64,000 nt of DNA from Prochilodus magdalenae (Eukaryota > Chordata > Actinopteri > Characiformes > Prochilodontidae), in contig JAMWET010001256.1 in NCBI GenBank assembly GCA_024036415.1, positions 204,001-268,000 on the forward strand. The letters run 5' to 3'. The notes beneath the pieces were generated by a model that worked only from the letters and a program-made list of their open reading frames with translations, was not told the origin of the DNA and searched no databases. Positions within the stretch are counted from its first letter, which is position 1; every line of letters starts with the position of its first letter. Shown here piece by piece: positions 46,690-57,492 of this stretch. The translations under genes were made by a program, and so were the position numbers.

Positions 46690-47430
46690 ATACCTCAGCT
46701 GCTTAACAGTGTCTCTGCTGCCAAATATGGTGCTGCATAATGCATCTCATATGCAGCACCATAATGCAGTTCAGTGGCTTGGAGATCTAAACTGCAGGCA
46801 GGCCAGTCTAGCGTCTGTACTCCTATACTACGAAGCCAGATAGTTGTATCATTAGCTGGATGTGGTTTGGTATTGTCTTTTTGATGCAACCTGTGATGTC
46901 TCTGAAAAAGACATTGCCCAGACTGCAGTGGATGTTTCCCCCAATTTAGCAGGTACCTTTCAGTGTTATTAGTGCTTTCAGTGGTGTGCAAGTTAGATAT
47001 CTCATTAGCACAAGCTCAACCTCATACTATGGTGGGCATTTGCTTTTTAGTTTTGCATGTGTAACAGCCGGGATGGTCCATTTCCTCTTCAGCCCAGTGA
47101 AACATACATCATTTCCAAAAACTTGTCAGACCACTAAACACGTTTCCACTTTATGGCAGTCCATCTAAGATGAACTTTAGCCTGGAAGTTGGAGAAGTTG
47201 GCCGACATTTTGAATGTTTTTGAAATATGACTTCAATGCTGCGCAGTGCTGTATAACGCAGTATCCACAGATGCAGCAACTAACACGGTGTATTTACAAG
47301 GGTTTTCCTGCTGTAAACTGCTTGCTCAGGGAGTGTCAACACTCTATACAAACCTCTGTAGGTTAATACGCATTGAAGCAAAAGCACAAAAGAGCAGCAG
47401 GAACATTTTTTATCTCGATCATTATTTCTC
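46690..47430 (-). pseudogene. Tc1-like transposase remnant, family B, piece 4
   Basis: The minus-strand frame at 46695-46991 contains KDNTKPHPANDTTIWLRS and LDWPACSLDLQ. These correspond to the second and third catalytic segments of Tc1/IS630 transposases (DNARPHSA..TTxWL and LDWPACSPDLSPIE). The third motif ends LQATE instead of SPIE. Downstream on the plus strand the order CTTGTCAGACCACTAAACAC, TTTCCACTTTATGGCAGTCC follows the family. No functional enzyme is possible. Confidence 0.72.
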
Positions 47431-47775
47431 TTTGTAATAAGTAACCCACTTCAGTCGCATTACAATGCCCATAATATTATTTTCATACATCAGTAGTAAT
47501 ATAGCATTTCTTATTCTGAATAGTGCTAGTCAGGAAATGAGCACTGTGCGTAGTGCAGAGGTTAGACCCAGACATGTCCCAGTACATTCTCTGTGCATAC
47601 TCTGATCAGTTTCAGGCATCCATGCAGTCCATCAATTCACAGACATTTCAGCAGGGTGCACTTTGACTAAACTCACAATAACTGTTGATTGCAATTAATA
47701 ACTGCAATCACAATCAAAATAATTGAGATTATCAGGTCTCGGTGATTGTGCTCAAAAGGAATGTGTGCCTGGGAA

Positions 47776-47800
47776 TGTGTGTGTGTGTGTGTGTGTGTGT
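47776..47800. repeat. (TG)n microsatellite
   Basis: TG dinucleotide run of about 25 bases. Confidence 0.95.
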
Positions 47801-47944
47801 AAAATGAGAAGAAAAAACAACCTGAAGACCAATTTCCTGTGCTGCAGTCTGAGGCAGTGTGTCTGCACATACGTTCTGAGACTGTAACCCCACCCCCTCT
47901 ATTTTTTACCTGACCTTTTACATACCTCTCTTTATTATTACTGT

Positions 47945-48110
47945 TTTGTTACTTTTATTTTAGGACTAATATATGTAAACGAGCTCTGTTCCAATTGGCT
48001 GTCCTATATTGTGACCGCATTTGAAAAGCAGTCCATGCTGAAACATGTCAGTTGACTTTATTGTGAATTGGTTGTGTCAAACTGCTGTTAACTGAATGGG
48101 CAGGTATATA
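47945..48110. repeat. Unclassified repeat, family E copy 2
   Basis: GGACTAATATATGTAAACGA, CCAATTGGCTGTCCTATATT and GTCCATGCTGAAACATG match 25960-26055. The match may continue at lower identity to about 48290, where TCTGTGAATAGTGGTTGGAA resembles 26380-26400. Confidence 0.55.
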
Positions 48111-51100
48111 ATAATGTGTTACTGTTGTGACTTTACAGAAACAGTGTGGGTTAATTTCTACATATAGAATTACACATAGAGGGAAAGGTTCGTTTTGAGA
48201 CAGTGTTTATAGACTGCGTCAAACTCTAATTTTAAGATTTGGATCCTCTAAAATACTAGCATATCTGTGAATAGTGGTTGGAATCACCAATTTTCACATT
48301 TTTTCAACTGCAGGTTTTGTCAGCATCTGGTTTATCTAATGATGAGTTCATCAGTTCATCTCACTTTAATAATTTTATTACAGCAAAATGCTTGTCAAGC
48401 AGACTGACTAACACTGTCGTGATGAACTTACACTAATATGTACATTTAAATAGTATATTAACACTATAAAAGACTATACTGTGTACCACACCACCCCCCA
48501 CAGTGACCCACTGGTGTGCACTGCAAGAAATTTGATTCATTTTTTATTCTTTAAGATAAAAGCTAAGACTGCCTTTTTTGACCATTCCGAAAAATTCAGT
48601 AGTATTGGTGACAATTTTATGATCACATTTGACACCTTTTGAGCCTGACCTTCAGTGTTGACTTAAATTAACACAAAGATACCCATTGTAATACATTAGC
48701 TTTGCTAACTTACTAGATGAATATAAAGCTGAGTGTAATAAAATATAAAAGGTGTTGGAAAATAGCTGCTTTATAAATACATAATCTTAATGGCTAGTGA
48801 AAACATCTTAAATCCAATGAGTGTATCTGTTTTTCTTATGACATTGTTCTTAGAATAGTACAAGATTATTAAACCTATTTCTAGATCCTTTTCTTGTTTT
48901 GAAGTCATTTTAGGTAGTGGATATCATTTAACTAATTTAAATCGCCATGCTCAGAATAACCAAAATGATCTCCATTATGACTTGAAACAAATAAATTTGT
49001 CTGCCAATTGTACACACACAGTAGGTAACATTGCTCAAAACATGTCTATACACAGGTTAAGTGATCTCGTAATACGCTATAATCTTAAAAGGAGAAAATT
49101 ACATATAGTCATGTGTACATTACACGTTTTCTTGATTTTTTGCGATACTTTTGTTGATACACATTTTAATGCTTATAATTTGGTGTTTTAAAACACATGA
49201 TTCGACCAGGGGTATTCAAACTTACAACATTATCTAAATAGTGGTTCTCTCAGTGGTTTATACTATAACTGTTTATATTATGCCATGCAATTATAATATT
49301 TATGATTATGAAAATTGCTGTCATCATTCTTCAATAATTTTGAGGCTACAGTCCAACCAGAAACCTGAGAAAGTCATCAGGGCTCAATCTTCTATGTGAT
49401 GTCCCCACAGCCCCCACCCAAAGCTGCCTTGATAAGATTTAAATTAATAATGAAAACATTTGCACTGATAGTGTGGTTACGCAGCACTCTTCACCTAGCC
49501 AAGTATGCAACCAATGCTGTAATGGACAGTGAACCCCAGAGTGTTACTGCTGGCTGTGAATTCATTTTAAGTAATCCATGGAAATCTTAATTAAAGTGCT
49601 ACACATGTGTTTTTTACGAGCTGTCTCACTCATCATAGGGAATATGTGCTCCATAGCCAAACCCACATATTTGCAGATTTTCCTAAGCCATTAGGCGTTG
49701 GTGAGGACAACACTGAATTTTTGCAAAGCCTAAGGCTGATGAAAAGGCGCTCGCTTAAACTCTAAATTAGCTTGTATTCTATGCGAGCTATTTTTCATGT
49801 TTGTCGAAGAGACATTCGTTTGTGAAGAATGCACACAAATGCTTGTATGTATTTGACATTTTAACCCTCACATCTTGAAGTTTCTGGGCTTCTTTTGAGC
49901 TCTCGTTTGTCATCTGAGCAAATCTGGATCCTAGTGCTTTCTATAACTGTGATGTCTTTTTTAAACAAATCCTGTTAATAATAATGAAATACAACCCCAA
50001 GTCCTGAAAAGGGACAGTATGGAAAATGCAAATACAATTTTAGGCCTGCAACACATTTCAGACAAAGCTAAGACGATAAAGCATTAACCACTTTGTAATG
50101 TTTGGCACAGAGGATGGCAAGAGATGAAGTGTTTCAGGTATTATTCCTCCTGCAAACACATCCTAAGGTGTGCAACAGGCTTTTGTAGATGCTACCACTT
50201 TTCATCAAATCATGATTACATGATTTGTTGACACCACCTGTTTGAAATCATATCATTCTTTAGTTATTTCCACTCTTTACTAGCCCTAAAGTGCCTCCAT
50301 CGCAACTTTTTGTGAATGTCTTTCAGGCCTGAAATGCAGAAATGGATGTATATTGACAAATGAAAAGAGGGTGGCTTGACAAATCATTAAATATTTCATA
50401 CTGTCTGCAAGGAAATGAAAAGAAATGCTAGGAGCACTGCATTTTTTATTAGCATTTTTATCACTAACCCAACTTTTGGTGTGTTTTGGGGTTGCACAAG
50501 ACAAAAAAAGTAAGTCAGCAGTGAATAAAGTGAGATACAGTTCACAAGACCTGCATATCTTCCAGGGCTCCATTAAGGCATGAAAGATAAAAGACGTATA
50601 CGTATTTTGGAGCATTGTGTACTGCCTTCAGGACTACATATTTTTCAAGGACTTCCTTGAAAGCAGCAGGAAACAGTCTGCATTTGTTTGCTAGCCCATT
50701 CCACACCTGTCTAGCTTATTATAAACTGGAAAATCTGACAAAGATGACAACGTGTGGTTAAAACACTGGTTAAAAGTGCCCAAACTATTATTAAGATATG
50801 TAAATGTTCTTTTTAGAATGTGCTGTAGGTATCAAATTTACAGTGAGCAAACACTTGGACCAAAAAAAAAAATAAAAAAAATTAGGTTTTATAGTTTTTA
50901 TTTTAGAATTAAGGCTTGTAAGTTAACAGAACATTGTTCATAATATTACACATGTCAGCACAGTCCTTTCTGGCAGTTCAACACTGAGCACATGGGGTTC
51001 TGCCATGTTTAAGGCAGGTCATGGCTCTTAGAGCGGGTGTAGCTGTGTGTTCTGGGTGAAACCCTGTCATTGCAAATCAGTTCACCAATAAACAGTGCAG

Positions 51101-54100
51101 GTGAAAATATTCCAAAAGTTTTGAATTTAGATTTCAAGAACCAAAAATAGACAGTTTATAATATTTATATCCAATAAATAAGATATTTGGATAAGTGAAA
51201 ATAAGATCCTGTGTTTTTAATAAATAGGTTTGATTTAACAATATTAAGTTTCTAGTTCTAAGAACACATTGTGTTTTTCTCATTTTAACAAAACATTGAA
51301 AATGCCATGTTCACATAATGGATGAGGGGACAAAACTGACAGCAGAAAAATGAGTTTAAAAATATCCAGATATTTGTGGGCAGTGCTCTAGCCTGGCAGT
51401 TTCACCCTTCACAACACAAAGGTCTGTGCTGTGTGTTTATCATCTGATTGCTGTGTCTTACCAGCAGGATTAGCCTCACATGAACTAAGATGCTGTGGTC
51501 ATGGATAAAAATCAGTTTTGAACATCGTGGACCAATATAACTACTGTGGGTCCCTGCGGAGGAAACATGCTGCGTGGGCTGATAGACACTGAGATAGGTG
51601 TGTGCATTACATTTGATGGGCTCAGCTTTGAGAAGGTTGTCTGTCGCTGCGAAGCAGGCAGTGAGGTCAGAAATTTGCACTGAAATGGAGACCATCAGTG
51701 GCCTCAGTTTAGGTCATGAGGGATGTAAAAATATTACATCTGATTGACTGGATTATTTTCCATCTTACGCCTGATCCATTACGATAGCTTATTATGGTGA
51801 TAGCTGCTTGTGCTTTTTGCTTCAGCATCATTAAGGATCACAGAGTCAATGTCAAGAGGGTATTCGGTCCAGCAGTGCAGCAGAACCTTTGATGAAAATG
51901 TGAATGGATTTTTCATTCAGCATTAAGAAGTCTTGGTGCCGGTAATAATTCAGTTGTATGAAGGTTGCACAAGACCTTCATTGTGTTATCACTTATAAGT
52001 TAATTATAGCTAAGGCTTCACAGTCTCAACTTACTCCTTATATCCTCCAGCAATGAAGGCAATTCTAAACAGCAAATATGAGAGAATTTGTCTGTTTACA
52101 TTTCCTTGCATTACTGCGATTATATTATGTTTAAATAGAGATTCAGCAGCCCAACAAGCTCATCCTGACAACGGGTAGAAGTTATTATTCCAAAGCGAAG
52201 AAGACTGTGAGTTTATTTAACTTTCTCAGGCTTACTGTTAATATGTTCATCTAAAATGCTTCCAATCTTAAATAACCTAATGTTCTCCTTTAGATGTATA
52301 TATGAGTTTTTATCTTAATAGAGGAATATACTGTAAAAGTAGCCTAGTCACCAGACCTGGTGAAGCAGAAGGGTTATTTCATAGTGAATAATCTGCCTTA
52401 CTTGTGTATTTGACATAGGGATGTTACATTTTTGTGTTTAAATTGGAATTAAAAATAAATGAATCTACAGGACCTTATTTTAAAGGTAAATGCATGTACA
52501 CAGTCTGTAAATGCATGTACACTGTCTTATTCCACACATTCATATGGTAGCATGGCATTATAGGTTAGTCATTTAAAGAGGCCACAAAGTCTTTTTTTTT
52601 TTTAATGGTGAAAAATATGTTGCCATGACTCTTTTGCATTTGCAATAATGTGGTAGAAACAATTGCTGAAACTCAAGCCAATGTTTTTTCTGATTGCAAA
52701 AAGAACCAATCTTGGCTTGTGACAACACTGTGTTTAACAATTATGAGGCAATATAGACCAGTAAGTATCAAAATGCACTGTTAGATAAAACCCATAGAGT
52801 TTACAGGTTTTTATTAATGATTCATGAGTAAGATTCCTGTTGCTTGTGAGACTGAGGTTGTACCCACTGTAAAAATATAATGCAGATGAGTGCCCTGAGT
52901 GCTGAGAAGATCATGCCTATCATCATCAAACTGTGGCACAGTCTCAGCAGATGAGTCAGCGCGGCACATAATCCTGTAGATGTTCTCTGAGAGCAGGGAC
53001 GGCTCTCCGCTCCGGTCTATTGGAAGGTTGAGTGGAGAGGAAGGGGACGAGCGTGTGGCTAACTGAGCCCAGCTGTGTGTCTGTCAGATGTTCTTCCTCT
53101 CCCAACCCAAACTTGGCCAAACAGGTGGGCTACATGCCACACCGTCTGGACACAAATCAGAGTCCATCACATATGCTAATGAAGCAGCTTGTCCTGACTT
53201 GGCAAATCAAAATTAGAAGAGCCGCCAGCGTTGACATTTGGTTTACATCCACGCTCTTGTTGAAGGACGACACTTTGAACTTGCTGCACCAATGTGTTCT
53301 CTGTTGAACACAGTAGTAGAGATATTCATTGCATTCAGTTACGTCATGAACGGACATCCCCGCCGTCGGTGTCACCATTGCTTTCTGACTGTGTCACCTT
53401 TGCTACAGCTACAACCCAGCTGGTGTATAAAGACCACGCAAAATAGACCAGACTGGTGATTGGTGGACTGGACAGCCTGCATATGTCTCATGTTCAGAAA
53501 ATTCCAATTTGTGATAATTCATTAGAATGAATAGTGAAAATGCCTCTCATTTGAATATTCCTTTCCACCTTATGATTGGCAGCGGTTGCATTCAGGCCTT
53601 CTACAAATAGTGAATTTCCTAAAATAGGCTGGCAAATAGCTAACATCAAGTCACACTTCCAGTTTACCTTAATAAATGCATCCTTAATCTGAAAATACCT
53701 TAAACATTTGCTTGGAAATGTTTACAAAGCAGCTAATGAGCAGCACAGCAGTTGCAATCAGCCACTTCAGCTACTGGATTGTTGAATGTGTCTCACTAAT
53801 GATGCATCCCAAACCACACACTTCTACACTGTCCCTACACTGAGTGCCCTTCTAATGGTTCTGCCCTGGTTTTTTACATGCTGTTTAATGTGCTACTATG
53901 TGGTTTGGAATGTTGGAAGTTGGAGTAACAACGCCTTTCCAGCTTTTTAACTCAGGGCAGTTTGCTTAAATATAAACTCAATAAACTCAGCGAAGATTGC
54001 TCAAATATATTGGTTGCTATGCTTTAAAAAAAATTAGTTTTTAAGTTAGTTTCCCCAAAAAAACATTTGTTACTGCTTTTGCTGGATCAGGTATGGCTTT

Positions 54101-54278
54101 GTATCCCATAACAAACCGAGACAATGCTGCCGAATGCATCCTGTATTCTGCACAAACTAGGCAGTCAAATCATGCACAAATTACATTACCAGACCTCATC
54201 TGGTAAAAATGCCTTTTTTTGTTAGCTTACTTTTAGCACATTAAAATTAATTATGTTTTGAATGCTAAACAAACTCAT
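48111..54278. other. Intronic/intergenic, no gene seen
   Basis: About 6 kb with no recognised mobile element or exon. A 21-bp tandem duplication (TAAATGCATGTACAC...) lies at about 52484-52525. The sections 49590-49870, 51700-51870 and 53140-53260 are complex and repeat-free, and could hold conserved regulatory DNA, which cannot be judged from one genome. Confidence 0.4.
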
Positions 54279-54302
54279 ATCTATCTAGATAGATTTAATC
54301 TG

Positions 54303-54362
<60 letters not shown>

Positions 54363-54463
54363 CATATAATAGTAATTTTATCAAACTACTGTAAACTCAT
54401 TCATGTTGTTCATTTACAGAAGCAGACTGTAGCCTCCCTCAATTCAATCTATCTAGATAGATT

Positions 54464-54561
<98 letters not shown>

Positions 54562-54585
54562 ATACATATATATATATATATATAT
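54279..54585. repeat. (TCTA)n, (TC)n and (TA)n cluster with family G copy 2
   Basis: Two TCTA arrays (about 54304-54362 and 54466-54538) are each preceded by TCTATCTAGATAGATTT. Between them, 54363-54447 is family G copy 2 (ATAATAGTAATTTTATCA, AACTACTGTAAAC, TTACAGAAGCAGACTGTAGC). A (TC)n run and a (TA)n run follow up to the hAT end at 54586. The Leu-Ser-Ile-Tyr frame here is a repeat artefact. Confidence 0.9.
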
Positions 54586-57081
54586 TAGGGCTGTCAATCG
54601 ATTAAAAAAAATTAACTAATTAATCGCACAATGTGCTGTGATTAAATTAATCGCATTTTCCCTTTTTTAACAAAGATGCTTTAACAATTGAAGATATTTA
54701 AATGTAAAATAAAAAAATCTAAGTAAAATAAACACAATGGAATTTTATTTATGTTCAAATATGATTGTTTAATTGTATCTTTAACTTTGAACACAGATTG
54801 TCCCTTGTCACAAAGACCAGTTAAATACATTTTAAAAAATCATCAATATCAATGCAAAATAGAAAAAAACAATTCTCCTTAACGTTCAGATTGTTGAATC
54901 TTATTCTTTTTGTCTAAGATTCAGCTTATTCCTCCTTTACACTCAGCCAGTTGATTGAGACAGACCAGTTTATTTACATTATAGCTCTCCTCTTTTGAAT
55001 GATGTGGCCTGAGAGTGAAAACAACCTCTCACAAGGCACTGTGGTTGCAGGGGTTGACAGGTATTTGCGTGCAATGGGTGCCAGCCTCGCATGTGCTCCT
55101 TCTCTTGTTGACCACCACTGTAGTGGACACCCCTCCATATCCATTTTGCACTCTGCTTTGTAACGGTCCAGACATTGTTCTATGGACTCTTCCTCTTCGT
55201 CTGTATCCGTATCAGAAGAACCCAGCAAGAAGGCAGACATCCTCCTCTTCTTTGAAGGCTGTGTTTCTGTTGCCTCTGCAGATGGCTGTTGTGCAGGCAT
55301 CTCTGCCATCATCAAGTTATGTAATGAAGCCCATATTTCACTCCTTTCATCTTTGGGAAGACACTTCAGATCCTTAAACCTGGGATCAAGTGCAGTAGCG
55401 ATCTTCAGCCATGTAAGGTTGGTGGTGTTCTTCCGTTTATGTAAAGACGGTCTTGAACCTACTACATAGACTGGATCATCGTCTGATCCATAACTCTGAA
55501 CAAGTGGCATAAGGCTGGTAATACCACTGAACAAGAGACGTACTGCTCTCCTCCGAGTATTTCAGTCACATATCTGTAATGGCAAGCACAAGATGTTTAA
55601 ACACCACGTTAGTAAATGTATATTTAATCACAGAGAGGAATACACTAACTACTTTATGTATGCTATGCATGCCTACATGCACATAGAGGATCCAGTGGGA
55701 GAGTGTGAGCGAGAAGATACACAGGGAGAGACTTCAGACACACACATATGCATAAGTAGACAAAGAGATCAAGAACAGACACATGCACACAGAACACACA
55801 TGCAGATGGTACATAAACAATAGAAAAACACAGGCAGAGACCACATACACCCAGAAAACACAGAGAAGAGAGAACATACACTTACACAGGGAGACACGTC
55901 CAAACACACAGAACCTGCAAGGTTCAAGTAGTTCCTCTAGCTTTTGCAGTTTCTCCTGTGCACTCAACATGGACGTTGCTGTTTTGCAGAGCCATGTGTT
56001 GTGATCAATGGAGATTTATTTCGCAATTCGCTTCCCAATCTCTAGAGTAGAATTCCATCTTGTTGCAACGTCCTGAACGAGTGATTCTTGCTTCTGCCCA
56101 AGAGCAACTTGCTGTTTTTACATTCGTTAATGCGTTTGATGGACTGTGCTTAAAATGTCCGACGATCTTGCGACATTTAGCCAGAAGACTTTCGAATCCG
56201 CTGTCACGAAGCGAAACCGTGACCGTTCTTTGCAGACTGTGGGCCATACAGGGCACGTGTTCAAACGGTAGCAGTCTCGCGGCTGCAACCATATTACGAG
56301 CACTGTCAGTGCCAAGTGTAATTAGTTTTTAATGTTCCATTCTTTTGCGACATCCAAAAAATGATCAGCACATGCTTCTGCTGGTTTCAGGTTTCTGTTT
56401 GTACTCACAGTTAGTGCAAACGACTGTAGATTCCATTCTTTATCGGTGAATGCACAGTGACTGCCCAAGTAGTTGTCATTGCTCATCGAAGATCCAGTGG
56501 TCCCCTGTGAGAGCGACACACTTCGCTTGCTCAAGCATGTTCATCCTTCGTGATCTCTCGCTTTCATACACAGTGTGTATTTTTGAAAACGATGTTCCTC
56601 TCGAATAGATTATAACAAACTCCTGATCAATTTGAATGATTTCCCTCAGTCCATATCTATCTATCTATCGGACGGCAGTTTTTAGCTATCCAGTTATCTA
56701 GCAGTAGTTACCTTCTCATCTATCTATCGTATCTATTCGTCTATCACGGGTACCACACTCTTGTAATGTTAACTGATCAACACTACCGAAGAGGTAGATT
56801 CGGTGGGGGTTGTTTTTGCTCTGAGGTGGTATGTCAAAGACGATTACTTCTGTGGTAATTAAATTCGGCTTTGCTAGATAGACTTTCGTTTTGTCCAAAG
56901 CTCCATTCTAACTTTTCTATAGTACTTTCTAAAATCCCTCCTTATCCTTATCCATCTTTCATCTATCAGTTCGGTTTGGCGGTACACCTCGTCTCTCCTC
57001 TAAACACCCGGCTCTAACTCGTTTAATCTTTTTTCTCGTTTAAATCTTTTAAATTAATCGCAGCAATAACGCGTTAATTTT
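54586..57081 (-). mobile_element. hAT element, autonomous type, decayed
   Basis: The left end is TAGGGCTGTCAATCGATTAA followed by AATTAATCGCA words. The right end has TTAATCGCAGCAATAACGCG and TTAATTTT, the inverted counterpart, but lacks the final GACAGCCCTA-type bases and runs into a TA microsatellite. The interior encodes a hAT transposase on the minus strand. A target duplication cannot be read because both sides are TA-rich. Confidence 0.88.
54974..56640 (-). pseudogene. hAT (ZBED-like) transposase pseudogene with an intron
   Basis: Order on the minus strand: ESERSRRMNMLEQAKCVALT then GDHW (about 56600-56500); MSNDNYLG and FTDKEWNLQSFALTVS in a shifted frame; LGTDSARNMVAAARLLPF (hAT core with its aspartate) and VPCMAHSLQRTVTVSL; then LSAQEKLQKLEELLEPC. 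An intron at 55574-55914 (donor CAG|GTTCTG, acceptor TTGCCATTACAG) joins in frame to YVTEILGGEQYVSCSVVLPA. After another frameshift come WLKIATALDPRFKDLK and finally CPLQWWSTREGAHARLAPIA and TVPCERLFSLSGHI, the C-terminal dimerisation region. The end is truncated by a frameshift before NVNKLVCL. At least four frameshifts make it non-functional. Confidence 0.9.
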
Positions 57082-57083
57082 AT

Positions 57084-57087
<4 letters not shown>

Positions 57088-57164
<77 letters not shown>
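57088..57164. repeat. (TA)n microsatellite
   Basis: About 77 bases of TA directly abutting the shortened right end of the hAT element. Confidence 0.97.
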
Positions 57165-57169
<5 letters not shown>

Positions 57170-57183
57170 GTATATTGTAAGCC

Positions 57184-57492
57184 AGGTGATCCGGTGTATG
57201 GACAAAAGTACTGGAAAACCCTGACATCTTAAAACCTTCAGGATCTTGGTGACCTATTCTAATTCCATAGGCATCAATATGCCGTTGGTCTCCCCTTTGT
57301 GGCTATAATAGATTCCACTGTCCCACTGTGTAAAGTTGTCAGTGTACTTTTGTCCAACATGTCTTGTTTTGCTGAAACGTTAAGGATTTCCCTTTAACCC
57401 CTAAAACAACAACCCCATAGAATTATTACTCAGTATCCCTCCTCCACTTAACTTTACAGTTGGCACGGTGCAGTCAGGCAGGTAATGTTATT
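57184..57492 (-). mobile_element. Tc1-like remnant, family F, piece 2
   Basis: GTATGGACAAAAGTACTGGA, GGATCTTGGTGACCTATTCT, CATAGGCATCAATATGCCGT, then TTAACTTTACAGTTGGCACG and GTGCAGTCAGGCAGGTAA. This is the end and part of the middle of a Tc1-like family common in fish, as I recall it, with internal deletions. It complements the piece at 29315-29700. Confidence 0.62.

Noticed and set aside
54258..54605. 115-codon frame with repeated Leu-Ser-Ile-Tyr
   Set aside because: Translation of the TCTA microsatellite.
55015..55469. Two plus-strand frames of about 100 codons
   Set aside because: Shadows of the hAT transposase C-terminal region on the minus strand.
55663..55970. Cys/Val-rich minus-strand frames
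   Set aside because: They lie in the inferred intron of the hAT transposase and read a CA-rich tract; only the first few residues (QEKLQKLEELLEPC) belong to the transposase.
54586..57081. Domesticated host ZBED gene
   Set aside because: At least four frameshifts, remaining terminal repeats and loss of the C-terminus indicate a dead transposon, not a conserved host gene.
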